Origin: Melastoma dodecandrum | Lineage: Eukaryota; Streptophyta; Magnoliopsida; Myrtales; Melastomataceae | Reading direction: 5' to 3' | Assembly (NCBI GenBank): GCA_029817715.1 | Contig: JARUPY010000397.1 | Span: 4,402,001 to 4,466,000 of the forward strand | DNA length: 64,000 bases | Shown here: piece by piece, positions 35,796 to 47,493 of the stretch | Numbering within the stretch: position 1 is the stretch's first letter | Layout: every line of letters begins with the position of its first letter | The notes under the pieces: model-generated | Told to the model about the DNA's origin: nothing | Databases searched by the model: none | The model's input: the letters and a program-made list of their open reading frames with translations, nothing else | Made by a program: the position numbers and the translations under genes

Positions 35796-37860
35796 ATGGA
35801 GCCAGGACCGCAAGACCCGACTGTACTGCACTCCCTGGAGCAGCACGTTCTTCTGTTGTATAGGATTCATCTTATACGGAGGTATGTTTATCTTACTAAA
35901 TATTTCGTATATTTTGAGTTATGTTACTAATCAATTGAAATTTCATTTTCATGCAGAACAATGTTTTGAAATGTCGCCATCATGAAAGTAGCGTAAAGAA
36001 GATACTTCGAGACCATCAGATGGATAGATACCTCCGACAGGCTGGCTTCTTTGGAGTTGCGAAGCTACCATTCATTCAGCTGGATCATGCGCTTATCACG
36101 GCATTAGTGGAGCGATGGAGGCCGGAGACTCATACCTTCCACATGGCGTTGGAGAGATGACTGTGACATTGGAGGACGTGGCGATTCAGCTCGGATTGCC
36201 GATTGAGGGTGACCCCGTCATCTCCTACACCAGCTTCGACTTCGCAGCGGTTTGCGCTCATCTACTAGGCGACGTTCCGGGAACAGGTCAGATGAAGGCG
36301 GGAAGGGTGAAGATGAGTTGGTTGGCCTCCTGTTTCGACGTCTTAGATGCACATACACTGGAAGAGCAGGTACGTATGCATACCAGGGCATACATACTGC
36401 AGCTTATAGGATCAATGGTTTTCCCGGATAAGTCGGACAACCTAGTGCATCTGATGTGGTTGCCGCTATTGGAGGACTTTGAGATATGTGGTAGTTACAG
36501 CTGGGGATCAGCTTGTCTAGCACGGTTATACAGACAGTTATGTAGAGCGGCAGACAAGAATGCATCTCAGGTGGCTGGTCGTTTAGTATTGCTGCAGACG
36601 AGGGCGTGGGACAGATTCCCACACTTATCTCCCCTCAGACGCCGGAGCAGACAGAGGCAAGGAATGCCTCTTGCATATCGATGGGGTGCAGCTCTTGATA
36701 CGACTGTTGTGGCTACACATGTCCTATCTGTTATCAAAGAAGCACTAGATAGGCAGAGTCCTCGCCAGGTATTTTCCTTCGACTTTATGTTCTTTCAATT
36801 TCTTGTGGTTGTCGAAATTTCATTGGTTGGTTATGTTCGTTCGTTTCTCAGGTCGTTTGGCATCCATACACGGATGATGTCCGTGCCAGACTTTCTGATT
36901 ATTGCTTGGACGGTGAAGACAGCTAGCGAGCACGTGTGCCACTGATCTGCTTCTTAATTGTCGAATGGAACTATCCGGACAAAGTCATTCGGCAATTTGG
37001 AGACGAGCAACTAATTCCTGGGAAATGTGACGCTGAGGCACGCCTCCACCGGATCGACATGCGTGGCAAGTCATCGGACAATTGGTTGCACATCCACGCG
37101 AAATACGTCCAGTTGTGGCATCACCGGGGTAGCCACATCGTTCCTTTACATTGGGAACAAGACAAGGAGTACATTACTTGGTACATGCGTCACTCCCGTC
37201 CACATCTATCTCACACGGGTACATGCTGAGCATAGTGGTAAGTACAATGACTATTTACCTTCATTAATGTATAAATCATTGTAGTGATATACTTTCTTCG
37301 CAGACGCAACAAATGAGGAACATCTCTATCCGATCCGAGAGAGATGACCCTTCTGAGTTACAGCACATCGCTAGTATCTCTCACAAGGGCCATAACTTCT
37401 TGTGAGAGTTTACCCCGATGCGCTTGTATGGACGTCGGGAAGGGCCAGCGGTTGACAACGACTTTGAAGCTGAGCCAGCCAATGAACCTCACGCGGAGGA
37501 CGAGGAGCAGCAAGAGGAGGAAGAGGACCAGGAGAGGAGCAAGACGAGGAAGAGGAGTAGGAGGAGGAAGTGGAGCATGAGGAGCATCGAGACATTGACA
37601 TGTTTGACGTCGATGCGTTCATCATGCAATCGCAGGAGCACGATGTATATCCGTCTCTTGTGATTGATCCGACTCCGGTGGATACCTATAGGACTCCGGT
37701 ATTATATGCCTCTACGTCGTCCACTCCCGAAGCACCAAGGAAGAGTAAGAGGGATCGACCACCCGTTCGTGACGCAGAGGATTCTTCTCAGATAACGCAG
37801 ATAGAGTCTCAGCGGTGGTTTGGATCATTCTTCTACTCTAGGCGCTCCCGAAGAAATTAG
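35796..37860 (+). pseudogene. Plant mobile domain gene in MULE-2, disrupted
   Basis: Same family and order as the MULE-1 copy, starting MEPGPQDPT. Exon 2 begins near 35957 after a CAG (NNVLKC .. MDRYLRQAGFFGVAKLPFI, WRPETHTFHM). A short deletion near 36146 shifts the frame just before GEMTVTLEDVAIQLGLPI. The rest of the domain reads LSWLASCFD-like, RAYILQLIGSMVF, SYSWGSACLARLYRQLC, HLSPLRRRSRQRQGM. The third part (VVWHPYTDD .. WNYPDKVIRQFGDEQL) has an in-frame stop near 36924. The fourth part has a stop near 37404 before EFTPMRLYGR, then an acidic repeat region with a frameshift. The final stop is at 37858-37860. It is more decayed than the MULE-1 copy. Confidence 0.8.
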
Positions 37861-38051
37861 GATCATTTAGACTTCTCCTATGTACTTTTTTTTAGTTGGT
37901 TGCTTTACTAGCATATTGAATTGATTTGAATTGAGTTTAGTTTAGTTGAATTGAGTTGTGTTGAGTTGGTTCGAAATATGTTGTGTTGAAGTATTTGTAT
38001 TACAGGTGTGTGATTGGAATCGAAGTTTGTTTTTTTTTTTAAGTTCTGAGG

Positions 38052-38077
38052 GAAGTCGGCCTTACAAAGGCGGACTT
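38052..38077. repeat. Right-end copy of the MULE-2 palindrome
   Basis: GAAGTCGGCC-TTACAAA-GGCGGACTTC, one mismatch from the left-end units. It lies between the PMD gene and the AGO1 pseudogene and is used to place the right side of MULE-2. Confidence 0.85.
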
Positions 38078-38256
38078 CCTCTGCCTTAATTTTTTTTTTC
38101 TTGCCAACTTTCCGGGCGTAATATGCGTAGGAAGTATCGTATTACCGGGCTTACTTCACTGGCGACAAGAGAACTAACGTGAGAATTTCTTTAGAAGGGC
38201 CACCCACGAATTATTCTTTATGCAGCATCAGCTGTTGTCATTTTTCTTCTATTCAG

Positions 38257-41200
38257 TTTTCCGGTGGACGAAAGAGGTACGAGAAAGTCGGTGATGGAGT
38301 ACTTCCATGAGACCTATAACTATGTTATAAGGCATACACAATGGCCCTGTTTGCAAGTGGGAAATCAGCAGCGGCCAAATTATCTCCCAATGGAGGTCCC
38401 TTTCTCACCGAATGCATTCTTGAATAATTTTGTGGGGTTCCTTAGTAATGTGGGGTTATGATTGGAGTGCTGCTGAGTACAGGTCTGCAAGAGCGTAGAC
38501 GGCCGGTGATATTCAAGAAGATTGAATGAGAAGCAAATAACTGCATTGCTGAGGGTGACATGCCAACGCCCTCAAGACAGGGAGAAAGATATCATCAAGG
38601 TCAGTCGCAATTGCTCTGCATCTTTAGAAAATCAAAGCCTTTGGCAAGTAATATTTTCTGCTGTCAGATTAGTATTGGTTTTGTAAGCTCAATAGAATGT
38701 TGGTTCGTCAGGGCATAAACAGCCATACTTATATCTTGTTGTTAGAATGGCTTTTTCTTCATTTAACCAGAATGGCAACTTCTTTTGTCTGACAATTCTG
38801 TGTAGAAGTTAGCTCTAACATGAGTTGGTGCCTTCAGGAAAAATAACTTTAATCGAACAGTTACAATGAAGTGGCTGCAAATCTTGCTTGTGTTTTATAT
38901 TTTCTGCTTTTGACCATTGTCTAACATTCTGAAAAGAATCTGCTGCCACAACAGGTGATTCTTGTTGTTTAAATCCATTATCTTTTTGGAGAAGCTAAAA
39001 TTATTCTAATAGTATTTGGTTTTGATTGCTAAAACTCATGTCAATGTGACCTTCAGTCACCGCGGTATTCCATGTTGTCACTTTCGCCTTTACCCACAAT
39101 TGTATTCCGTGATGTTGTCGTCTGTAGCCACAATGGTGGACCATGAGACCATGTCCATGGAGTTCCAGACACGTAGGAGGGTAAATTCATAACAAACATC
39201 AGTAACCTGTAATCTCTTTGTAAACGTTTGCTCTGTGCACCGGAATGTGTGTTGACGAATAGTATATCTTGGCAGTTTTGGGCCTTTTCCAGCTGTGAAA
39301 TAGATATTTTAGTTAGTTTTTCTTGGAATATAGTATTTTCAGGTCTCGGATTGGACAACTATCTTTTCCTGCATTAAGATGAAGACAGAGTGATCATACA
39401 GTGTTGTGTTAAATTTGCAAATAGTGACAGCTTTATAACTTTTTCCCCTAATCACATTCCGAAGAATCTGTGCTTGTTATCATATATCCAACATGACCAC
39501 ACCAAATTTTCTGGAGTTCTGAAATACATTAAGGCCTAACTCAAGTTTGTGAATGTTATATTCTGTTGTATCTGTGATTTTCTCCAAGTATCTTCCACTT
39601 CTTTTGACATTTATGCTGGCCGTCGAAATGTTCTATTTCTATCTTGTTTCCAAGAATACTATATCTGTATTACTTACAATCAACCTGCTTTTAAAGTCAA
39701 TGTAATATTGTTTTGGCCCATTATCAGTCATTCTGACGTTGTTATCTCCTTTATAATCAGACCGTGGATCATAATGCTTATTCTGATGATCCATATGCAA
39801 AGGAGTTTGGAATAAAAATTAGTGAGCAGCTTGCTCAAGTAGAAGCACGAGTTCTTCCTGCACCTCGGGTAAAAAGCTTTGATTCTGTTTAACATTTCGT
39901 ATGTATCAAGTTCTCTAACTGTGCCTGCTAATTATAATTGTAAATTTCTGTAGCTCAAGTATCATGAATCCGGCAGGATTAAGGATTGCCTTCCTGAGAT
40001 TGGCTGCTGGAATATGATGAATAAGGTTAGCTGACCCAGTCTATTATTTTTCTAAAGGTACTGCCAAATAATGTTGGTTTGTTTGAATTGCACTAACAGT
40101 TCCCATTCATTCCTCAAGAATTGTATTTGAATTTGTTATGCTGCAATTTTTTCCTGAAATGGCAGTTCAAAGGTTCCTTGTAATTAAGGAATAATTATAC
40201 GTCCCTTCCATGTAGAAATATGAATTTCTCTCGAGTAGTAGTTTATTGCTACATATGACTGGGCGGGTCGCTCTTAGTATTCTCAGCCCGTGTGCTTGGA
40301 CAATGCCCATCATGTAGCAACCATGATCAATCCAATGGGGGCAAGTGGACTATCTTCCCTTTATTATGTGAGATCCAGTTTCATGGACATCTGGCTCTAA
40401 AGAATTGGATCCTCGTTCTTGTCTTTCTATTATATTGCTCATAGGGAAAAAACGAGAGAGATATCCCAATGAACAGGTCCTGGACTAGTGTGAGGACAGG
40501 ACATGATGGCGGTATTTGCATGCGGACTTATTGTTCCATGCCTCAAATCTATGACCAAGGGTTCCTGAAGTAGGATGTCTGTGATTGCAGCAAGGCGTGC
40601 TTGATATGAGTTAAGTAGGATACCAAAAAATAGACAGTGTAGAACCTGAAATTCATTGTGTTAATGTCTTCTGTGTTGTCTGCAGATTAATGCTTGTGTA
40701 TTGACCTATACATAAGGAACTTATTCATGATATGATATAACAAGGAATAGCTCTACCTCCAGCTAAATGTTTCTTCTCCTTGCAGAAAATGGTCAATGGT
40801 GGAACTGTGAACAACTGGCTCTGTATTAATTTTTCAAGACATGTCCAAGATGCTGTTGCCAGTGATTTCTGTTATGAGCTTGCTGAGATGTGTTACATCT
40901 CATGCATGGTAAGTTCTGCCTTGCACAACCTTAGAAATGCTCTCAGCTCAAGTGGTTTGTACAGAACACTGGGAACTGGTGAATTTGTCTGATGTAGGTA
41001 TTCAACCCGGAGCCTATACTTCCACTATCTAGTGGAAGGCCTGATCAGGTAGAAAAGGTTTTGAAATCACGATATCATGATGTGATGACTAGACTCCAAC
41101 CAAGGGGAAGAGATGTTGATTTGCTTGTCGTCATTCTGCCTGATAACAATGGCAGTCTTTACGGTAAGTATGGCACCCCTTTTACTTTTTCCTTGCAGGG

Positions 41201-43159
41201 AAAATTAAATGTTGATCTTTTGTTTAAATCTTACTGTCCATCTTTCTGATGTCCAGGTGACCTAAAGCGAATTTGTGAGACAGATCTTGGGATTGTTTCC
41301 CAATACTGCTTGACAACCCAAGTTTTCAAGAAGAACAAACAATACTTGGCAAATGTTGCTCTAAAGATCAATGTGAAAGTTGGTGGAAGGAATACAGTAC
41401 TAGTTGATGCACTATGTAGGCGCATTCCTCTAGTCAGTGACCGTCCTACTATAATTTTCGGTGCTGATGTTACTCATCCTCCTCCTGGAGAGGACTCTAG
41501 CCCATCGATAGCTGCAGTATGCCACTCTATTTGTTATCAATGCATTTGTTTTGTTGTGTAGCACAAGCTATTTTTGGAGAGTTTGTTCCGTAGTGCTTCA
41601 TTTAATGATTGTTCCAGGTTGTGGCTTCTCAAGATTGGCCAGAAGTGACGAAATATGCTGGCCTAGTCTGTGCTCCAGCTCATCGACAACAGCTGACAGA
41701 AGATCTGTTCAAAAAATGGCAGGACCCTGTCCGAGGGACTGTGACTGGCGGAATGGTCAAGTATGGTCAATCTCAATCTCTATTTTTTATTTATTTATGG
41801 CCTGGTGCTGATTATTTCACTGTTTGAGAAAATATAGCAAAAGAGATAGCAGAAGTATGAATCTGTTATTTCAAATTTTTCTTGATGGGATTAGTTATGT
41901 TTATATATGTCCATCCGTTCTTCAGGGAGCTTCTTATATCATTCCGGAGAGCAACTGGACGGAAACCAGAGCGCATTATTTTTTACAGGTGCCCCTTTTT
42001 GCTTACCCATTTGTCAATATTCATCTAAGATAACGGACCACTATTCACGGTCTGACTTGAATTGCAGAGATGGAGTTAGTGAAGGGCAATTTTATCAGGT
42101 TTTGTTGTTTGAACTTGATGCGATTCGTAAGGTAATTTTATGTCATCTTCCAAAAGTACACAGAAGGAGCATGCTCCTGCACACACCAAATTTTTATTTT
42201 CTATAATCATTATACAAAGATTTTAAGTCTGTATCCAAATTTTTGTCAGGCATGTGAATCATTGGAACCAAACTATCAGCCTTGAGTAACGTTTGTCGTG
42301 GTTCAAAAGCGCCATCATACTAGATTGTTCGCCAACAACTATGGGGATCGGAATGCTGTGGACCGGAGTGGAAACATTCTGCCTGGTAAAGAACTTCTCA
42401 TTCCATCCAGTGTTTCTAGCTGAAACTTCCTGTATGATCTGTAGTTTTCTTGTTTTCCATTGAGCAGGAACTGTTGTAGATTCAAGAATTTGCCATCCAA
42501 CTGAGTTTGACTTCTACCTTTGCAGCCACGCTGGAATTAAAGTAATCCCTGGGACTTGTTTGACTTATAATATTGAATGCCTGGTGCTTGAACTCAGCTA
42601 CTAAGCTGCTTTTTCTTTCCATTCTTCAGGGTACCAGCCGTCCAGCTCATTATCATGTGTTCTGGGATGAAAACAAGTTTTCGGCCGATGATCTGCAGTC
42701 TCTGACCAATAATGTATGTTACACGTAAGACAATTCTGGTCTGGTTTTCTGCTGAACAAATCTGAGTGTTCGGCCTAAGTGCAATATTTTGAATTAATGA
42801 TTTACTGCTGACATGATTCTGGCTGTTGCAGGTATGCAAGATGTACTCGATCTGTCTCTATTGGTTAGCTCTCTCTCTCTCTCTCCCTCCCTCCCTCTCC
42901 TCTCATTCATCAGTCTGTGGCACCACTTATTTAGAGAAACTCTGCAGTTCCTCCGGCATATTATGCTCATCTAGCTGCATTTAGAGCCCGATTTTACATG
43001 GAGCCAGAGACATCGGATGGGGGCTCGGTTTCAAGCTTTGCTGGCCGTGGAGGTGGGGGTGCCACGTCCAGAAGCTCCCGTTCGCCGACCTCAGTTGCTG
43101 AAGTGAGACCCCTTCCTCCCCTCAAAGAGAACGTCAAAAGGGTCATGTTTTATTGCTAG
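38257..43159 (+). pseudogene. AGO1: AGO1-clade Argonaute, 5'-truncated with stops
   Basis: Argonaute proteins load small RNAs and cleave target RNA. Only the C-terminal ~60% is present: PAZ end ([20 protein letters not shown]), MID and PIWI, ending in the AGO1-type RVMFYC tail. Exons with good splice sites: 38257-38395, 38483-38599, 39771-39868, 39954-40025, 40786-40908, 40998-41163, 41257-41516, 41618-41760, 41926-41988, 42068-42131, 42250-42385, 42468-42541, 42630-42724, 42832-42863, 42948-43159. Catalytic residues visible are Asp in GADVTHP, Asp in YRDGVSEGQ and His in [10 protein letters not shown]. Lesions: TGA at 38507-38509 (in [11 protein letters not shown]) and TGA at 42283-42285 (after NYQP). 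Also, the usual DVTHPHPG reads DVTHPPPG. The N-terminal domain, most of PAZ and the start are absent; MULE-2 sits directly upstream. The coding frame is otherwise preserved, so decay is recent. Confidence 0.88.
42869..42904. repeat. CT/CCCT microsatellite in AGO1 intron
   Basis: A run of CT dinucleotides followed by CCCT tetranucleotides in the intron before the last exon of the AGO1 pseudogene, forming an extended pyrimidine tract. Confidence 0.9.
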
Positions 43160-44077
43160 AGAGCATCTAATGCCGCTATGGTTGATGGGCGTGTTTGTTC
43201 TTGATTCGGTGTATGTTAAGGTAAGGTCCCTCTCAGGTATCGCATGAATCTCGCCCCTTGTAGGGTGAATAATACCCTTTCCCCTGTCTATGTCGTGTCT
43301 ATCCCTGTTAATGAGGCTGAGGAAACCAGTAGACTGTTGGTTAGTCTCCCCAACGTTGCGTAGTAGTTTTGTTTGTGGCAAGCCAAAAAATTGAGAGCCT
43401 GTTTATGGATCTATTTCCTGGCTCTCTGTCTATCACGTTGGTTTTGTTGTGTTGTGTATGTTTCTATGTCGAGCATGTAGGTGACCAAATTCAAGTCTTT
43501 AATTAACTTCAGAACCGAGAATACTCGGATATCAGGTTCTACTACTTGCTGCATTGATCGGGGGTGGTAGAAGCCGTAAAAATAGTTTTGATAGGCAAAT
43601 CTGTTCTCAAGCTTAGTTCTGTTAATGACTACCATTTTTACCCTCAAATTGCAAAAAAAAAAACAAAGGGCGAACGGAAAGAGGCTCACAAGAACACGAC
43701 CATAAGCTGATGAGGGTAGGAAAGGCCAAATTTGAGAGAAGTATGCTCGTTTTAAAGTCTTTAGGAAAAGGGAATAAATAAGCCTGATAGAATAACAGGT
43801 AACAAAGTAAAATGCAATTCCTTACCACTGGATGTGGCCTCCTCTCACCTCCGACAATCTCCTCTGCTGTTTCTGCTCCTTACCAAACCAGTGCAAACTT
43901 CAATACCAACCCATTTGGAGTTGATATCTTGAAGGTTCACTGATCCTGATTATGCTGATGGAGGGTGCAGGAGCCCCCGGCCATCCTGCTCGGATGAGCA
44001 CATGGCGGGGGTCTTCCATATCCACTGCTCCATGACAAGAAGAAACACGAAATGATATCTCGAATGCCCTCAAAAGG
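43160..44077. other. Convergent 3' flanks of the AGO1 pseudogene and STR8
   Basis: No gene is supported. The left part is the probable 3' UTR of the AGO1 copy, and the right part (about 43830-44077) is probably the STR8 3' UTR on the minus strand. The minus-strand ORFs here lack any domain. Confidence 0.4.
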
Positions 44078-47000
44078 TCATGCTTGGACTTTTGTATCCC
44101 GATAGAGATGCCACTTTTGGTATCTCTGACGGCCAGGTAATACAGGTCTGAGGCGAGAGGCGCTGGTACAAGCCTGGCTGCAGCATCCTTTCAAACTGTG
44201 TAAACATTCTGGACAGCATCTGTGGAAAGCAATAGACGTGTAAATTATGTGCAGTCATCTGATATGTAAATCCACGAGCAAGAACAGGAGGATAAGTACT
44301 CACAAAAACAGCAGGTTGCAGTCGAGATTCGCACAGTTGCGGTGTCTCAACTCATCCACAATTGAACCACATGTATAACATCGAGCAAATTTTTCATCCA
44401 CATGAAGTTGTTGCAGACATGCATCTTTTGTGGAACAATTTGGTCGGAAAGCAGGTGGAGGGAGGGAGAGGCGGGAGTCAAACACAAACAAGTTGCCAAT
44501 CCACTCTGCCGGACCTTCCTTCTTGAGATAGTGTGAGACGCCTCCCTTCAATGTGTAGAGATTCTTAAAGCCTCTCTCTCTGCACTATAAGCCGAACACG
44601 TAAATCTGGGGGATTCACAACCAAATGAATTAAGAAAATGGCAATACAAAGCCCAGCCACTCATTTCTCTGATCTTAGATAACTTGAGGAAGTCAAAATG
44701 GATACCTTAATATAGTGGAATATACGTCACAACGAATACCGCCTGTGCAGTAAATAAGAATGTTCGTCTTCTCTTTGTCAACATCAACCAGGGGATCAGA
44801 AGAACATATCTGCACATTAGCAGAAGACCCAAACAGATCATAGTGCCAGAACTGAACAATGACTTAGGCATGCATCAATAGGAAGCCTGCCTGTAGACAA
44901 GGAATCCTAAATATATATTGCGAAAGAGGCTGTAGAATGAACAACATCATAGTCAGCGAACTGTAACTCCAAATAAACCAGAGCTTTGTTCCCTATTAAC
45001 GTTGGTGGACAAAATAATACGCCCAATAATAGGGCAACAAATTTTAAAGTTCCTCAAATAGGTTGAGAAATCGTTGTTCCCAACAGCGAGTTTTATTTAC
45101 AAAAGAACTCACTGTTGGGAACATTCCTTACCAGATTTTGGAACTCGCTGTTCTTAAAAGCTTGTTCGGGGCCCTAAATAGCTGTTGGGAACATCGAGTT
45201 CTTTACAATTGAAAATCACTGTTCCCACAACAATTTCTCTACCCTATTTGAGTAATTTTAAAAGTTGATGCTCTATTGGGCAAAAATATTTTGCGGACAA
45301 ACGTATAATGGAACAAAGCTCAAATAAACCAATGAAACTTACACGTGACTGGGATAAACCAAAGGAAGTGCTCCTAAAGCAATCGACGTCGGGACGCATG
45401 GCGCCACGGAAATGACCGATATCCCATTCATAACCTGCATGCAGGGAAGATCGCAAAAAGAATCGAAATCACAACACAAACATGCATGTAATGAGTATAC
45501 TCCAAGTCACTTGTGGAACAATGTACAAAAACATACTCCAAGCTTCAAAGGACAAACAAATGGCTGAAAGCAACAACTCTAGGAGTAAGGAGTTACCATT
45601 CCTCAGATCCAGTACAACAACACTTGAATCAGCACTAGAGGCACTGTGGTCATTGTTTACAGCTTCTATTTGTTTCTTCCAGTCTGACGGTGACAATGGT
45701 GTAGCTCTCCTAGATGGGTCAACTAAAGGAAGATGGGATATACCTCCCTCCACCTAGAATAGAGAATTAATCATCACCGTATCCACAAATTCAAGTGCAG
45801 TTACTCAATAGGCTTGTCTTACGCAAAACACCAACAAGTCATTGGGAGAAAGTACTCTTTACAAAGACAACAGAACAGCCATTGAAAGGGAACAGACTCA
45901 CCTGAACTAAGGGCCTTAATTGCACCTTCAATCTTGGGAAAGCATGACCATCAGGGGCAGGTGAAATCTGAACCATAATGTCAGAAAATCTGCCATCTTC
46001 TTTCAACCATTCCACATAGCAAAGAGCATCCCCTCGTGGTCCACTATACTACGCAAATGTAGAATAGAACAATAAACAAACATGCAAATTGCCTTCTTGC
46101 TTTCACCATTTACAGACCTCGACAGAAGACAGGTTAAAAAGCTGCCTCGAAAAGGACTGAAACTTTGAGAGAAATGGAAAAGCCAAAAAGCGACAATAAC
46201 AATCATTCTACCATTCCGAATCTATTGGAGGGAAATAGATGCATTGGCTGTTCAATTACACGGAAATGAATAGTCGTATAAGCTTATTTCAACTTCTATA
46301 TTGGGTGAGGCTAAACAGATGGAAAGATTACACTTCAAATGCCGCCTCAACAAAGTACATCGACATTTCAAACAACCTCAACTTGGTTTTTAACATCCAT
46401 ATAAGGTGTAGTGATCAAGAGAACAAGGTTACTGCAAAACATCCCAAAAGAAGACATAGACGTGGTTATAGAAATTACTACCTGTGCATTGATCCCTTGC
46501 TTGGTGAGATATATGCGGCCGCGTATGTCAAGATCCTGTACAAAGTCAGACGCCAATTTAAACCTAGTCCGACAAATATGAGCAAATAATAATAAATAAG
46601 AACTAAGCCTATGGAAATTGGGGTGAAAACCAATCTGTTGAGAAGTATAGGAGAGACAATCAAACCACACTTGATAAATTGGATTCCCCACAGTACTCTC
46701 AGCCATATTCATTTCTCATCACTAGTCAATTCGGCTGCCAAAATTCCATTTGAAAGAATGACACCAATTCAAAAGCAGGGAATGCCTTGAACGGTAACCA
46801 TTGTATGCTCTTCTCCGATAATCAAAAGCATGCACCAGTCAACATTATCCTATCCTATGTGTCTGTCCAACAGTGACTGCTGCAGGCATTCACCGCGCAA
46901 TTACTAATTCCTCCATCAAGCCGACGAGCATGCAGAACCGTGGTCACTACCTCGTAATTATCATCATCATCCAGACAAATGACATCGAATAAGCGAGAAT

Positions 47001-47378
47001 AACGAGAATAAAAGACCACTATGGGCAGACCTCGAGGAAGGTAAGGTGCCTGGCGACCTCACAGCGAGGATCTTCGATCCTCACAAACTTATAGAAATTC
47101 ACCACCACCAAAGAAGCACGCTCCCTCTTATCCTCCTCCTCTGCCGCCGCTGCAGAAACACTCTCGCCGAGTCCTCCTAGCGACGCGCAGAATATAACGG
47201 CTGGATTCCTCCTGACGGTCACTTCTCGATTCCGGCGAAGCGTAACTGAAACGGCTACTGTCGCGAGGAGGGAGGGAGGAGTTTGCAGACGGTTGGTTTT
47301 GGGGAAGTTCGGAGGAAGGAGATGAGGAATGGGAGGACAAAGGGCTGTGGCGCTGGTCATTGCTCTAGCGATGCGCAT
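44078..47378 (-). CDS. STR8: Rhodanese-like protein, chloroplast (STR8, TrhO-like)
   Basis: Matches Arabidopsis STR8 (At1g17850). The bacterial relative TrhO hydroxylates wobble uridine in tRNA, and the plastid form probably does the same (inference). Exons in coding order: 47378-47031, 46535-46482, 46048-45902, 45753-45597, 45434-45343, 44809-44706, 44579-44304, 44219-44078; total 1320 nt, 439 aa, in frame throughout. The first ~60 residues are Ser/Pro/Arg-rich, a likely transit peptide. An acylphosphatase-like N-domain follows (VVVNFYKFVRIEDP, GRIYLTKQGINAQ, YSGPRGDALCYVEWL). The rhodanese domain has YEWDIGHFRGAMRPDVDCFRS and the active-site loop CTGGIRC. The C-terminal zinc module has CYTCG, RHRNCANLDC and CCPEC .. 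GCCSQAC. The start is MRIARAM; a second Met six codons on (47360) is equally possible. The intron between exons 5 and 6 holds a small MULE. Confidence 0.93.
44981..45321. mobile_element. Small MULE (341 bp) with perfect 10-bp TSD
   Basis: The ends GAGCTTTGTTCC (44981) and GGAACAAAGCTC (to 45321) are exact inverses, and the inverted similarity runs about 140 bp inward (CCCAATA, CTCAAATAGG, GTTCCCAACAG). The flanking 10-mers AAATAAACCA (44971-44980 and 45322-45331) are identical. The interior has palindromic units such as GAACTCACTGTTGGGAAC with TTTACAAA between them. It sits in an intron of STR8, apparently without harm. Its fresh ends and target site suggest it is the youngest of the small MULEs here. 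Confidence 0.88.
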
Positions 47379-47493
47379 TCGGGAGGATTTTTAGCTCAAC
47401 ACCTTTTGATTTTACAGTGTGAAAAACTACTTTTCTCGTATATTCGTTTTGCCGTTGCTCATGGATTAGCGTCGCCATGGGCCGTTACGGCCC
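47379..47493. promoter_or_regulatory. Short bidirectional promoter with site-II palindrome
   Basis: Only about 115 bp separate the STR8 start (minus) from the next gene's ATG at 47494 (plus). At 47477-47495 ATGGGCCGT-T-ACGGCCCAT is a perfect palindrome around one base, containing TGGGCC on both strands. TGGGCC/T (site II) is a known TCP-factor element of divergent promoters for organelle and translation genes in plants. The plus-strand ATG lies at its edge. Confidence 0.6.

Larger units (their letters stand above)
32165..38160 (+). mobile_element. MULE-2: second MULE carrying transposase + PMD
   Basis: The left tip GAGTTTTGTTCCTTAATGAC at 32165 begins a region of palindromes (32178-32512). 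Transposase-derived sequence (32994-35679) and a PMD gene (35796-37860) follow on the plus strand. A seventh palindrome copy at 38052-38077 marks the right side. The outer right end is much diverged: TAATATGCGTAGG .. TATCGTATTACC at about 38120-38148 resembles the left palindrome. The right boundary (~38160) is an estimate, and no target duplication was found. The coding parts resemble MULE-1 but differ at many codons, and the terminal sequences are unrelated, so these are separate families. Confidence 0.75.

Noticed and set aside
38257..43159. Functional AGO1 gene
   Set aside because: The N-terminal half is absent and two in-frame TGA codons lie in confirmed exons.
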